Positions 26,405 through 36,475 of a stretch of 64,000 bases of DNA are shown here, piece after piece; within the stretch, counting starts at the first letter, position 1; every line of letters begins with the position of its first letter. The DNA is from Niastella yeongjuensis (GTDB lineage Bacteria; Bacteroidota; Bacteroidia; Chitinophagales; Chitinophagaceae): assembly GCF_900110245.1 (NCBI RefSeq), contig NZ_FOCZ01000004.1, positions 62,001 to 126,000 of the forward strand, written 5' to 3'. Position numbers and translations under genes: made by a program. The notes under the pieces were generated by a model. It was not told the DNA's origin. It ran no database searches and saw nothing but the letters and a program-made list of their open reading frames with translations.

Positions 26405-27667
26405 ATGATCAGTGCACATCTATCAAGTAAACTGTTAAAGATGTTACACAACAAACAGATCCCCGCTCTTATCCTGAAATTCCTTCGTGCGGAATTGACC
26501 CCGGCCGAAGAAATTCAATTTAATGAATGGATCAATGCTGATCCAAGAAACGCGGCTTTGGTCAAAAATTTTGAGGACGATAGTTGGGTGTATCAGGAAA
26601 TGAGAAAGTATGGACAAGGACCATCAGCAGCGGCGGAAAAAAATCTTCGGGCAAAGTTGAATCAAGCTAAAGGCGGGCCAGTGCCACCGATAGAAAAGAA
26701 AATAACACACCCATTTTTCCGGTATATGATGGCCGCCGCTGCAATTGCTGTAATCGTTGTGGGAACTATATATATAGGTAAGTATGGAACAGCAAAGAAA
26801 AGTGACACACCAACAGTTACCCGTGTAGATTCAACCAATGATCCCATGCCGGGGAAAGACACAGCGGTATTGACATTGGCAGACGGCACAAAATATACCT
26901 TAAATGATACAGCTGATGGCACTATAGCAAAGCAAGGCAATGTTGAGTTTTCGAAAAAAGGTGGTGTTATATATTGTAAAGCAGAACCGGGAAGTGTTGC
27001 CCCGAAAAACATAGGCTATAATACACTGGCAACTCCCAAAGGCGGGAATTACCAACTCGTATTACCGGATGGCAGCAGGGTGTGGTTAAACGCTGAAACC
27101 CAAATACAATTTCCAACCGTTGATACCGGCAACAAACGAATGGTGACACTGGTAGGGGAAGCCTATTTTGAAGTGGCGAAAAACAAAGCCAAACCTTTTA
27201 TAGTAAAAGCGAATGGTGGGGATATAACAGTATTGGGTACACATTTCAATGTAATAGCTTATCCCAATGAAAGCTTTTCAAAGGCCACGCTAATCGAAGG
27301 AAGCATTGGTATTGCATCCGGAGGAGAAGTGAAATTGATAACCCCTTCTCAGTCGGGTCTTTATACAATGGGAAGCAAACCTACCGTCTTCAATGAAGAC
27401 AATGTAGACAGGATCATAGCGTGGACAAACCACCAATTTTCGTGGAATGGAGATAGCCTTACTACAGCACTCCGTGAAATTGAACGTTGGTATACTGTAA
27501 AGGTAGAATACAAGGGAGAAACACCCACTACGATCTTAGAGAACCTTAATCAGCCCAAAAAGAAATCCCTGAAAGACCTGTTGAATGACCTTACTATCTA
27601 CGACTCCAGTGTTTCCTATAAACTGGAAGGCCGAACAATATTTGTAAGCACCCAAAAGCGGCCATAA
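26405..27667 (+). CDS. FecR family anti-sigma factor
   Basis: The 420-residue protein has a cytoplasmic N-terminus with 'FLRAELTPAEEIQFNEWINADPRNAALV' (split at ~25-50), a single membrane helix at about 107-124 ('YMMAAAAIAVIVVGTIYIG'), a FecR domain with 'LPDGSRVWLNAETQIQFP' and 'MVTLVGEAYFEVAKNKAKPF', and a C-terminal DUF4974-like end ('YKLEGRTIFVSTQKRP'). It regulates the sigma factor encoded 87 bases upstream. An alternative start at 26441 (MLHNKQIPAL) would remove 12 residues. The next gene, SusC, follows after 127 bases that contain a strong stem-loop. Confidence 0.92.
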   Translation: MISAHLSSKLLKMLHNKQIPALILKFLRAELTPAEEIQFNEWINADPRNAALVKNFEDDSWVYQEMRKYGQGPSAAAEKNLRAKLNQAKGGPVPPIEKKITHPFFRYMMAAAAIAVIVVGTIYIGKYGTAKKSDTPTVTRVDSTNDPMPGKDTAVLTLADGTKYTLNDTADGTIAKQGNVEFSKKGGVIYCKAEPGSVAPKNIGYNTLATPKGGNYQLVLPDGSRVWLNAETQIQFPTVDTGNKRMVTLVGEAYFEVAKNKAKPFIVKANGGDITVLGTHFNVIAYPNESFSKATLIEGSIGIASGGEVKLITPSQSGLYTMGSKPTVFNEDNVDRIIAWTNHQFSWNGDSLTTALREIERWYTVKVEYKGETPTTILENLNQPKKKSLKDLLNDLTIYDSSVSYKLEGRTIFVSTQKRP

Positions 27668-27711
27668 AAAAGAGTGAATACCATGTAACCTTGGGCCTTA
27701 TCCGGAGGCTA

Positions 27712-27761
27712 TTGGATAAACGCTGTAGCTGCACGTCTGCGCTGGCTACAGCCTTATCCAA
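27712..27761 (+). promoter_or_regulatory. Stem-loop in the second SusC leader
   Basis: TTGGATAA (27712-27719) pairs with TTATCCAA (27754-27761), and inside it GCTGTAGC (27722-27729) pairs with GCTACAGC (27745-27752), giving 16 base pairs with a small bulge and a 15-base loop. No T-run follows. It lies 33 bases before the SusC start, in the same place as the stem-loop in the first locus. Confidence 0.6.
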
Positions 27762-27794
27762 ACACGAATAAAATGAAAATACACTCTACAATTT

Positions 27795-30700
27795 ATGAAG
27801 ATCACCCGTACATTAGTTGTCGCCCTCCTATTGATCACCGCATCTGTACAGGGGCAAAAAATTACATATAATGGAGACTCCGTTGAGGTAGCATCAATCT
27901 TCCAAATAATTACAGACCAAACCGGGTTTGGATTCATCCCGAAGTCAGGTGCGCTCAACGGAGCCAAAAAGGTAAACATTCACGTAAAAGACAAACACTT
28001 TTTAAAATTTTTAACCGAAAACCTTTGTAAGGACCAGCCCTTCAATTATTATCTCTCCAATTCAAAATCTATAGTACTTTACCCAAGGGAATCGCCGGAA
28101 ACTATACAAGAAAGCAACGAACCGGAAAGCTATGGGGGTCAATTTGTCGACGACAACGGAAAGGGTGTAGAAAATATCAGTATAGTCAATTTGAAAAATC
28201 AACAGGTAGTCAATTGCAACAGTCAGGGAAAGTTCCTGCTTCAGCATGTGAGCCCCGGCAATGTATTTAAATTCAGTGGGCCGGAAATTGAACCGGGATA
28301 TTTTACGCTAACAAGCAGTAAGGAAATAAAGATCGGGGTAAAATATGCTGAGAAATTCACGAGTCTGGATTCAGTGGTAATTTCTACAGGAATTATAAAT
28401 ATAGCTAAAAAAGATATTGGATCCATCAATGAATTGCCCTCCAAGACACTCCAACAACGCCCCATACCCGATATTTACAAACGCATGGAAGGTTTTACGC
28501 CGGGTTTATTATTAACGGTGAACCAACACCCTAACACCTACCAGCCAAAAAAAGTTTCTATAGGCGGCCGAACAACCTTATTTTCCGGAGCAGACCCATT
28601 GATTGTATTAAATGGATTCCCGTTCCTTGGACGGCTGGAGGATATAAACCCGGATGATATTGAAACGACAAACTTTCTTCGGGACGCATCCACCACTACG
28701 CTCTGGGGCGCATTGTCCGGCAATAGTGTTATTGTCGCGAATACCAAACCTCTTAAATTTAATCAACGAACCACCATCACTTTCAATGCCTATGTGCGCA
28801 CTAGTTCTGAACCTGATGTTTTTGCTAAAGATATGCTCCCTCCTGCTGACCGGTTTACAGTCGATAGCTTTTTAGCCCGTAGTGGTTATTATAACGCTTT
28901 CATCAGAAATCCGGCACATCCTTATGTTCCTGAAGCAGCCCTTTACATTTTAAACAACACCCTTTCCGATGCTAACCGCATGAACTTACGGCAACTGGAT
29001 GTTCGGAATGATATGGAAAAATATTTTTACCGGCACGCTAATGACAAGCATTTGGCGCTGCAAGTATCGGGCGGAAAAAATAAAAATGCTTATCTTTTTT
29101 CTGCGGGTTTCGATCACGCGCTTCCAGCATTGCAGTTCAGCAAAACCCAGCGCCTGAATCTTAGCTTTAATTACATTACACACGCTATTGATGGTATGGA
29201 AGTAACTGCATCCGTAGCTACTACCTATAATAAACAACATAATATAGATGGCGAACCAGAGATCCCGGTAACCTATTCCAACCTTGTCGATGAGTCAGGA
29301 GAACCTGCCGTTCAAAGCTATAAAAGAAACAAGTTCTTTATTGACAGCGCCGGCGTTGATGCAAACAATCGAAACAAATTAAGAGACTGGCGGTACCGGC
29401 CACTCAATGAGTTCAGGACCCGGAACAATGACAAAATTTACACAGATAACCGGATCCAGTTAGGCGTTAAATACAACAAATTTGCATTTTTAAAAGGACT
29501 GGAAGCCGGCGCATACACACAATATGAGATCGTGGGCAGCAAAGACAACGACCTTAAAGACAAAGACGGGTTTTACGTAAACGACCTCGTTAACTCTTAT
29601 ACCCAAGTAAACGGTTCTTCAGTTGAACGGCCTATTCCTGTAGGTGATATTCTGGATTATTCCCAAACAAACCTGAAAACATTCAACATCAGGGCACAGC
29701 TTTCGTATGCCAAAAACTCACGCAACTCCACCTTTAATATACTACTGGGCAGCGACCGCATAGTAACAAGGGGTAAATACAGCGCCAGAAGAATATATGA
29801 TTACACAAAAGATATGGCCGAAGGTCAGGGTAATTTGAATTATCAAATCCTGTACCGCCAGTATTACTTCCCTGCTTCCTCGCTTTACATACCTTATCTT
29901 AATGATGCAAAACGGACCGTTAGTAACAACATATCGTATTATGCCACGTCAAATTTTCAACTAAAAGGGAAATACCATGCCTCTGTTTCTGCCCGAACAG
30001 ACCAATCCAATATATACGGATCCAATACCAACTGGCGGCTCAACCCATTTGGTGCTGTAGCTGCGGCATGGGATATAAGCGAAGAACGGTTCTTTCATCG
30101 CCGCCTGTTCGACTCTTTGAAGTTAAGAACAAGCATCGGCTTAAGCGGTAATCCACCTTTAGGCGTTAGTGCGGTACAAACAATAAGTAAGGCCATCAAA
30201 AATGAAAATGGAGATGTATTTGCAGACATCAACAACCCCTCGCTTCCCAATTTGAAATGGGAAACAGTAATGACTTATAATCTGGGGTTGGGTTTCAGCT
30301 TAGGCAAACAGATTTTGACTGGAACCATAGACTATTATTATAAAAAGAGCACAGACGTGGTTGATAACAAAACTGTCGATCCCACTGTTGGTCTTGCATC
30401 GATCATGGCCAATGCGGCCTCGATGGCCTCCCACAATATTGACGTGGTGCTATCCACCAAAAACATAAACAACAAACTATTTAGCTGGTATACTAAATTT
30501 CTTTTCTCCTATCTAAAAGAATTCGTCATTCAAACAGATACCACGCTGCAACCAGCCTGGGTCTATTGCGATCAAACCCGGTTTAGCGCAGTACCCAATC
30601 GCCCAATATACGGGATCTATAGCTTTCCCTCTACTGGTTTGGACAATGCCGGCGACCCGGTATCGAAAACAGGGGATAAAGACTATCAGTCAATCACCAC

Positions 30701-31229
30701 CCATCCGGGGCCGGGCACGCTGAACTATAAGGGTTCGTCGACCCCTTCACTATTCGGGAGCGTTACTAATGAGTTTAGCTGGCAACAAATTGCGCTGTCA
30801 ATCACTTTCATCTATAAGCTGAATTATTATTACCGAAAGCCCTCTGTAAATTATACCGGATTATTCAACGGTACCGATCCCGGTTCACCCGACTTTGCCA
30901 ATCGCTGGCAAAAGCCCGGTGATGAAAACCGAACCTCCGTACCCCGGATGCAATTCCCCGGCAATAATTTCAGGGACTTTTTTTATATCTACTCAGACCA
31001 ATTGGTAAAACGGGCCGATTTCATCAGGTTGAATAATATTTACATGAGCTATAACCTCCCGGAAAAAGTGCTTACCAAATTGTACCTGAGCCAGGCTACT
31101 TTATATACCCACTGCGATAATGCAGGCATTGTATGGCGGGCAACCAAATCAAATTATGATCCCGATAATTTAGCAGGATATCCCCAGCCTACAGTCTTCA
31201 CATTTGGATTTAGAGGAACATTCAAATAA
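27795..31229 (+). CDS. Divergent SusC/RagA TonB-linked outer membrane protein with STN domain
   Basis: The 1144-residue protein has a signal peptide (MKITRTLVVALLLITASVQG), an STN domain (~22-95, ending 'KSIVLYPRE'), a short carboxypeptidase-regulatory-like region (~112-175), a TonB-box-like 'LDSVVISTGI', a plug domain ('ADPLIVLNGFPFLGRLEDINPDDIET', split, followed by 'LRDASTTTLWGALSGNSVIV') and a barrel ending 'TFGFRGTFK'. The plug sequence departs from the usual 'DA.ATAIYG.RAANGVI' of SusC, having LWGALSGNS in its place, so it belongs to a diverged branch. The STN domain links it to the FecR/sigma pair upstream. Its ligand cannot be inferred as no enzyme gene accompanies it. Confidence 0.9.
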   Translation: MKITRTLVVALLLITASVQGQKITYNGDSVEVASIFQIITDQTGFGFIPKSGALNGAKKVNIHVKDKHFLKFLTENLCKDQPFNYYLSNSKSIVLYPRESPETIQESNEPESYGGQFVDDNGKGVENISIVNLKNQQVVNCNSQGKFLLQHVSPGNVFKFSGPEIEPGYFTLTSSKEIKIGVKYAEKFTSLDSVVISTGIINIAKKDIGSINELPSKTLQQRPIPDIYKRMEGFTPGLLLTVNQHPNTYQPKKVSIGGRTTLFSGADPLIVLNGFPFLGRLEDINPDDIETTNFLRDASTTTLWGALSGNSVIVANTKPLKFNQRTTITFNAYVRTSSEPDVFAKDMLPPADRFTVDSFLARSGYYNAFIRNPAHPYVPEAALYILNNTLSDANRMNLRQLDVRNDMEKYFYRHANDKHLALQVSGGKNKNAYLFSAGFDHALPALQFSKTQRLNLSFNYITHAIDGMEVTASVATTYNKQHNIDGEPEIPVTYSNLVDESGEPAVQSYKRNKFFIDSAGVDANNRNKLRDWRYRPLNEFRTRNNDKIYTDNRIQLGVKYNKFAFLKGLEAGAYTQYEIVGSKDNDLKDKDGFYVNDLVNSYTQVNGSSVERPIPVGDILDYSQTNLKTFNIRAQLSYAKNSRNSTFNILLGSDRIVTRGKYSARRIYDYTKDMAEGQGNLNYQILYRQYYFPASSLYIPYLNDAKRTVSNNISYYATSNFQLKGKYHASVSARTDQSNIYGSNTNWRLNPFGAVAAAWDISEERFFHRRLFDSLKLRTSIGLSGNPPLGVSAVQTISKAIKNENGDVFADINNPSLPNLKWETVMTYNLGLGFSLGKQILTGTIDYYYKKSTDVVDNKTVDPTVGLASIMANAASMASHNIDVVLSTKNINNKLFSWYTKFLFSYLKEFVIQTDTTLQPAWVYCDQTRFSAVPNRPIYGIYSFPSTGLDNAGDPVSKTGDKDYQSITTHPGPGTLNYKGSSTPSLFGSVTNEFSWQQIALSITFIYKLNYYYRKPSVNYTGLFNGTDPGSPDFANRWQKPGDENRTSVPRMQFPGNNFRDFFYIYSDQLVKRADFIRLNNIYMSYNLPEKVLTKLYLSQATLYTHCDNAGIVWRATKSNYDPDNLAGYPQPTVFTFGFRGTFK

Positions 31230-31240
31230 AAAACAAACAG

Positions 31241-32602
31241 ATGAAACCCAATAACATTACCATATTATATTTAACGATCTTTTTTTTCCTTGCCGCCTGC
31301 CACGATAAAGACCTGCTGTCTGAAAATACAGACAGCAGCCTGTTGACCATAAATAGCGTTGAAAACGCGCAGGCATTGCTGGATAATACCTCGGTCATAA
31401 GAGAAACACCGGGCCTGGGCGAACTGTCTGCTGATGACTTTTACCTGGACGACACCCTGGCAAACAGCCAGGTGGAATTAAATGCCTATACATGGCAGGC
31501 AGACATCTTCCAGGGACAAACGCTTTATGGTGACTGGGCAATCCCTTACAAACAAATATTTTTTGCCAACTCAATTATTGAGGCCATTCCAAAGTTCTCC
31601 GGGTCAGCCAAACCGGAAGCCATCAATAATATAAAAGGAAGCGCAAAATTCATCCGGGCCTATGCTCATTACAACATAGCGCTTGAATTTGCCAAACTAT
31701 ACAGCCAAACAGCAGCTACCGACCCCGGCATACCCCTTCGGTTATCAGCCGATCATGAAATAAGGTCCAGCCGGGCTTCCGTAGAAGCCACCTACAACCA
31801 GATCATAAATGATCTAAAAGAAGCGCTGCCGTTGTTACCTGCTACCATAGACGACAACAGGAAAAACCGGCCTTCTTTGGCAGCAGGCTATGCGCTTCTG
31901 GCAAGGGTGTACCTTACCATGGCCGATTATGCTCAAGCCACGCTATATGCAGACTCATGCCTTAAGCTGCATGCCAACTTAATTGACTACAATAGTATTC
32001 CGGCCAATAGCCTGTTGCCTTTCACCCCCAACAATGCAGAGGTGATCTATCAATCCAGCCTGCTTTCTACTATCGGGTTGTTCTACCAGGATAATTTTGT
32101 GGTAGACACTACTCTCTATAACTCATACGATCTTTCGGATTTGCGAAAAAGCATCTACTTCACCACCAATTGGCAGGGTAAAGCAATTTTAAAACCTGGC
32201 TATAGCGGCGGCCCAATCAAATTTTCGGGTCTGGCTACGGATGAAATATTATTGATCAGGGCTGAATCGAACGCCCGGCTGAATAACACCTCCGAAGCCA
32301 TGAACGACCTGAATACCTTGCTAGGCAAAAGATGGAATACCGGCAGTTTTGTTCCATTCACTGCTGCTTCTTCTGCTGAAGCGTTAGACCTGATTTTGGC
32401 AGAGCGGCGAAAATCGCTTATTTCCCGCGGACTGAGATGGATTGATGTACGCCGATACAATCTCGATAATCGGGGCATCGATCTTACCCGCCTGCTGAAT
32501 GGAAAAAAATATACACTTTCGGCAGGCAATAACCGATTTGTATTGCCGATCCCGCCAGATGTAATTGCTTCCCTTCCTGAAATGCCGCAAAACCCGAGGT
32601 AG
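31241..32602 (+). CDS. SusD/RagB family lipoprotein
   Basis: The protein of 453 residues carries a lipoprotein signal (FFFLAAC, Cys 20) and the SusD pattern: 'AKFIRAYAHYNIALEFAKLY' with the typical helix (residues ~130-150), TPR-like 'AAGYALLARVYLTMADYAQA', and the C-terminal block 'LILAERRKSLISRGLRWIDVRRYNLD'. It begins 11 bases after the SusC stop and forms the outer-surface lid of that transporter. It is the last gene of the plus-strand locus; the following gene runs in the opposite direction and stops 4 bases away. Ligand unknown. Confidence 0.92.
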   Translation: MKPNNITILYLTIFFFLAACHDKDLLSENTDSSLLTINSVENAQALLDNTSVIRETPGLGELSADDFYLDDTLANSQVELNAYTWQADIFQGQTLYGDWAIPYKQIFFANSIIEAIPKFSGSAKPEAINNIKGSAKFIRAYAHYNIALEFAKLYSQTAATDPGIPLRLSADHEIRSSRASVEATYNQIINDLKEALPLLPATIDDNRKNRPSLAAGYALLARVYLTMADYAQATLYADSCLKLHANLIDYNSIPANSLLPFTPNNAEVIYQSSLLSTIGLFYQDNFVVDTTLYNSYDLSDLRKSIYFTTNWQGKAILKPGYSGGPIKFSGLATDEILLIRAESNARLNNTSEAMNDLNTLLGKRWNTGSFVPFTAASSAEALDLILAERRKSLISRGLRWIDVRRYNLDNRGIDLTRLLNGKKYTLSAGNNRFVLPIPPDVIASLPEMPQNPR

Positions 32603-32605
32603 TTC

Positions 32606-32881
32606 TTACTTATTTTTCAGGAAAGTAAATTGAAAAACGCCCATGTGGCAAGGCGCATAGGCATTAGGATTGTAAATATTAGGCTGGTACCAGGTGCAAT
32701 TTCCCGGACCATATTGGCAGTAGTAGTCAATGCCATAAGTACCTGCTGGAAAATAGGTATTCATTCCAAACTTATAATATTGTTGCAGACTTTCGCATGG
32801 AATTTTGTAAGTGGAAGCAAATGCCCCTGCAATTGCACAAATTACAGATGCCGAAATGAGCACCCATTTAATCTTTGCCAT
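32606..32881 (-). CDS. Small secreted DUF6520-type protein, 91 aa
   Basis: The protein begins MAKIKWVLISASVICAIAGAFA, a signal peptide, followed by a 65-residue mature part rich in Tyr, Pro, Asn and Gly with four cysteines (for example 'YYCQYGPGNCTWYQPNIYNP'), which could be held by disulfides. The layout is like the 1954-2250 protein and the DUF6520 family of small Bacteroidota exported proteins, whose role is not known. It is convergent with the SusD gene and stops 4 bases from its end. No partner gene is seen on its strand. Confidence 0.65.
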   Translation of the reverse strand: MAKIKWVLISASVICAIAGAFASTYKIPCESLQQYYKFGMNTYFPAGTYGIDYYCQYGPGNCTWYQPNIYNPNAYAPCHMGVFQFTFLKNK

Positions 32882-33038
32882 AAAAACTGGTTTAAGTAGT
32901 TAAAATAAAAAGACGCTATGTTTGAGTAAACATGGAGACAGGAATATAATCTATAAACAACTGAGGCGCACTTCTTGACAAAAGAGTACCACCAATTTGA
33001 TGTGGGGCAACAATAAAGGCTTTAATACTATATATATC

Positions 33039-33575
33039 ATGCCCAATTACAATAAACTATTAATTCAGGATTTTCTAAGGAGATCTGATAAAGCGAGTAA
33101 TCCGGATGCAAAAGGGAAGATATTTGAAGACCTGGTAGTTTATTTAATGAAAAAACTGCGGGGCATCCGGGTTGAAGAAAGAAACGTTTTAGACAATACA
33201 AATGCGCAGGAACTGGATATCGTTTTTAGGAACTTACGGCATATATCTCCTTTTGATTTTTTAGACCCATATATTATAACTGAATGCAAAAATGAAGCTG
33301 TTCCATTGAGTAGTGCCAAGTGCAGGGAGTTTGTGGCTAAATTAAGGAGCAGGGGTGCCAACTCAGGAATATTAGTAGCATCAAATGGCATTGCAGGGCA
33401 GAAAAAAAGATACAAATATGCCAACTCGGTAATTATAGATGCCCTTACTGCAGATAAGATCAAACTAATAGTTATTGATAGAAATGAAATATTGAAACTA
33501 AACAGCACCCGGGATTGGGTTAAGTTAATAACAGACAAGTTCCTCGATTTAACCCTGAGACGGGCCATGGATTAA
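33039..33575 (+). CDS. PD-(D/E)XK (Mrr-like) restriction endonuclease domain protein
   Basis: The protein of 178 residues (ATG at 33039; the frame is open a little further upstream) has a nuclease core: Glu at about residue 30 in 'GKIFEDLVVYLMKKL', the catalytic Asp about 60 in 'AQELDIVFRN', and E-x-K at 82-84 in 'IITECKNEAVPLS'. This order is the PD-(D/E)XK site of Mrr-type enzymes. The later 'FVAKLRSRGANSGILVASNGIAG' is the typical helix-strand pair that follows it. It is a small, single-domain enzyme and could cut modified or foreign DNA; no methyltransferase of a DNA-modifying type is adjacent (the next gene is a small-molecule methyltransferase). Confidence 0.78.
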   Translation: MPNYNKLLIQDFLRRSDKASNPDAKGKIFEDLVVYLMKKLRGIRVEERNVLDNTNAQELDIVFRNLRHISPFDFLDPYIITECKNEAVPLSSAKCREFVAKLRSRGANSGILVASNGIAGQKKRYKYANSVIIDALTADKIKLIVIDRNEILKLNSTRDWVKLITDKFLDLTLRRAMD

Positions 33576-33638
33576 AAGCCAGCCCAATCCCATTTTTATT
33601 ATTGGCCGTTATATATCTTTACCGCAGAAACTATATGT

Positions 33639-35262
<1,624 letters not shown>

Positions 35263-35417
35263 TTAAATTGTTTGTAATGATTAATTGAACTTGAATGCAA
35301 AGCTCCATTGAAATTTTGAACCGGCCTGTATACCAATCACTGAATTACCTACCATAATCACTGATTGGGTTGCCTGCAGGAATGTTATCCGTAGATTTGT
35401 GTTGCAAAACAAGCGGA

Positions 35418-36317
35418 ATGGAACAAATAGTCAACCTGGATTCGGTGGCCCAGTACAATGCCATCAGAGGTGTAGAAACTTTGCATCCTTTAGTATCAGT
35501 GATGGACCTGAATGGCTTACATCCTATGGGCACCAGGCGGTATCATTTTAACCTGTATGCCATTTACCTGAAGGAACTGAAATGCGGGGAAATGAGATAT
35601 GGCCGCAATCTCTACGATTACCAGGAAGGGACCCTTGTTTTCATTGCGCCCGGCCAAATGCTGCAAATTGAACGCAGGCCCGATGCACCGGCTTCCCCCA
35701 AAGGATGGGCCCTGGTGTTTCACCCCGATCTGATTAAGGGCACCCCTCTGGGCAGGCATATGCCGGATTATTCATTCTTTTCCTACGACGCCAACGAAGC
35801 CCTGCATTTGTCGGAAAAAGAACGCCAGATTGTGGTGGACTGTTTTGTAAAAATTCAATATGAGTTAGGCCATGCTATCGATAAGCATAGTAAAACACTC
35901 ATCACTTCCAATATAGAGCTGCTTCTGAATTATTGCCTGCGTTTTTATGACCGGCAATTTATAACCCGGGATGATGCCCACCAGGGCGTTCTGGAAAAAT
36001 TTGAATCGTTGCTGAACAACTATTTTAATTCAGGCAAAGCCCGGGAAAATGGATTACCGGCAGTTGGGTGGTGTGCCGGTCAATTAAACCTCTCGGCCAA
36101 TTACTTTAGTGATCTCATCAGGAAAGAAACCGGCAAGTCGGCCCATGAACATATACAGGCCAGGGTGATTGACCTGGCAAAGGAGAAAATGTATGATGAT
36201 AGTAAGTCTGTCAGTGAGATCGCTTATGAACTGGGTTTTAAATATCCGCAGCACTTTACCCGGTTGTTTAAACAAAGAGTGGGATCTACACCTAATGAGT
36301 ACCGGACGTTAAATTAA
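35418..36317 (+). CDS. AraC family transcriptional regulator
   Basis: I choose the ATG at 35418 (MEQIVNLDSVAQYN); the frame is open 16 codons further. The protein of about 299 residues has an N-terminal cupin-like sensor domain ('RRYHFNLYAIYLKELKCGEMRYGRN', split, and 'EGTLVFIAPGQMLQIE') and a C-terminal double helix-turn-helix ('LNLSANYFSDLIRKETGKSAHEHIQ', split, and 'KSVSEIAYELGFKYPQHFTRLFKQRVGSTPNEYR', split) with the AraC signature. It is divergent from the aldo/keto reductase gene and most likely regulates it in response to a small molecule. Confidence 0.92.
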   Translation: MEQIVNLDSVAQYNAIRGVETLHPLVSVMDLNGLHPMGTRRYHFNLYAIYLKELKCGEMRYGRNLYDYQEGTLVFIAPGQMLQIERRPDAPASPKGWALVFHPDLIKGTPLGRHMPDYSFFSYDANEALHLSEKERQIVVDCFVKIQYELGHAIDKHSKTLITSNIELLLNYCLRFYDRQFITRDDAHQGVLEKFESLLNNYFNSGKARENGLPAVGWCAGQLNLSANYFSDLIRKETGKSAHEHIQARVIDLAKEKMYDDSKSVSEIAYELGFKYPQHFTRLFKQRVGSTPNEYRTLN

Positions 36318-36324
36318 TTATACC

Positions 36325-36350
36325 GGACACCCATTGTCCATTTTCGAACA
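36325..36350 (+). promoter_or_regulatory. Overlapping dyads upstream of the ABC permease
   Basis: GGACA (36325-36329) and TGTCC (36335-36339) form a perfect dyad around CCCAT, and TGTCC...GAACA (36335-36350) is a second imperfect one. They lie about 60-70 bases upstream of the possible sigma-54 promoter, where an activator would bind. Confidence 0.4.
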
Positions 36351-36402
36351 CCCGCCTTCCGGTTCCCTTCCGCAACTTCCTGCAAAACAAGGGTTTTCGT
36401 TT

Positions 36403-36417
36403 TGGCATACAGGTTGA
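36403..36417 (+). promoter_or_regulatory. Possible sigma-54 promoter
   Basis: TGGCATACAGGTTGA has the -24 GG and a -12 GA ten bases later, close to the sigma-54 consensus TGGCAC-N5-TTGC, with the -12 C missing. It lies 58 bases before the ABC permease start. No sigma-54 activator gene is in the window. Confidence 0.35.
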
Positions 36418-36475
36418 CCCAAGCAAGCGTGAGCCATACGTGTGCCTGAAGGGAATTCTATAAGAAATCTTTTGT

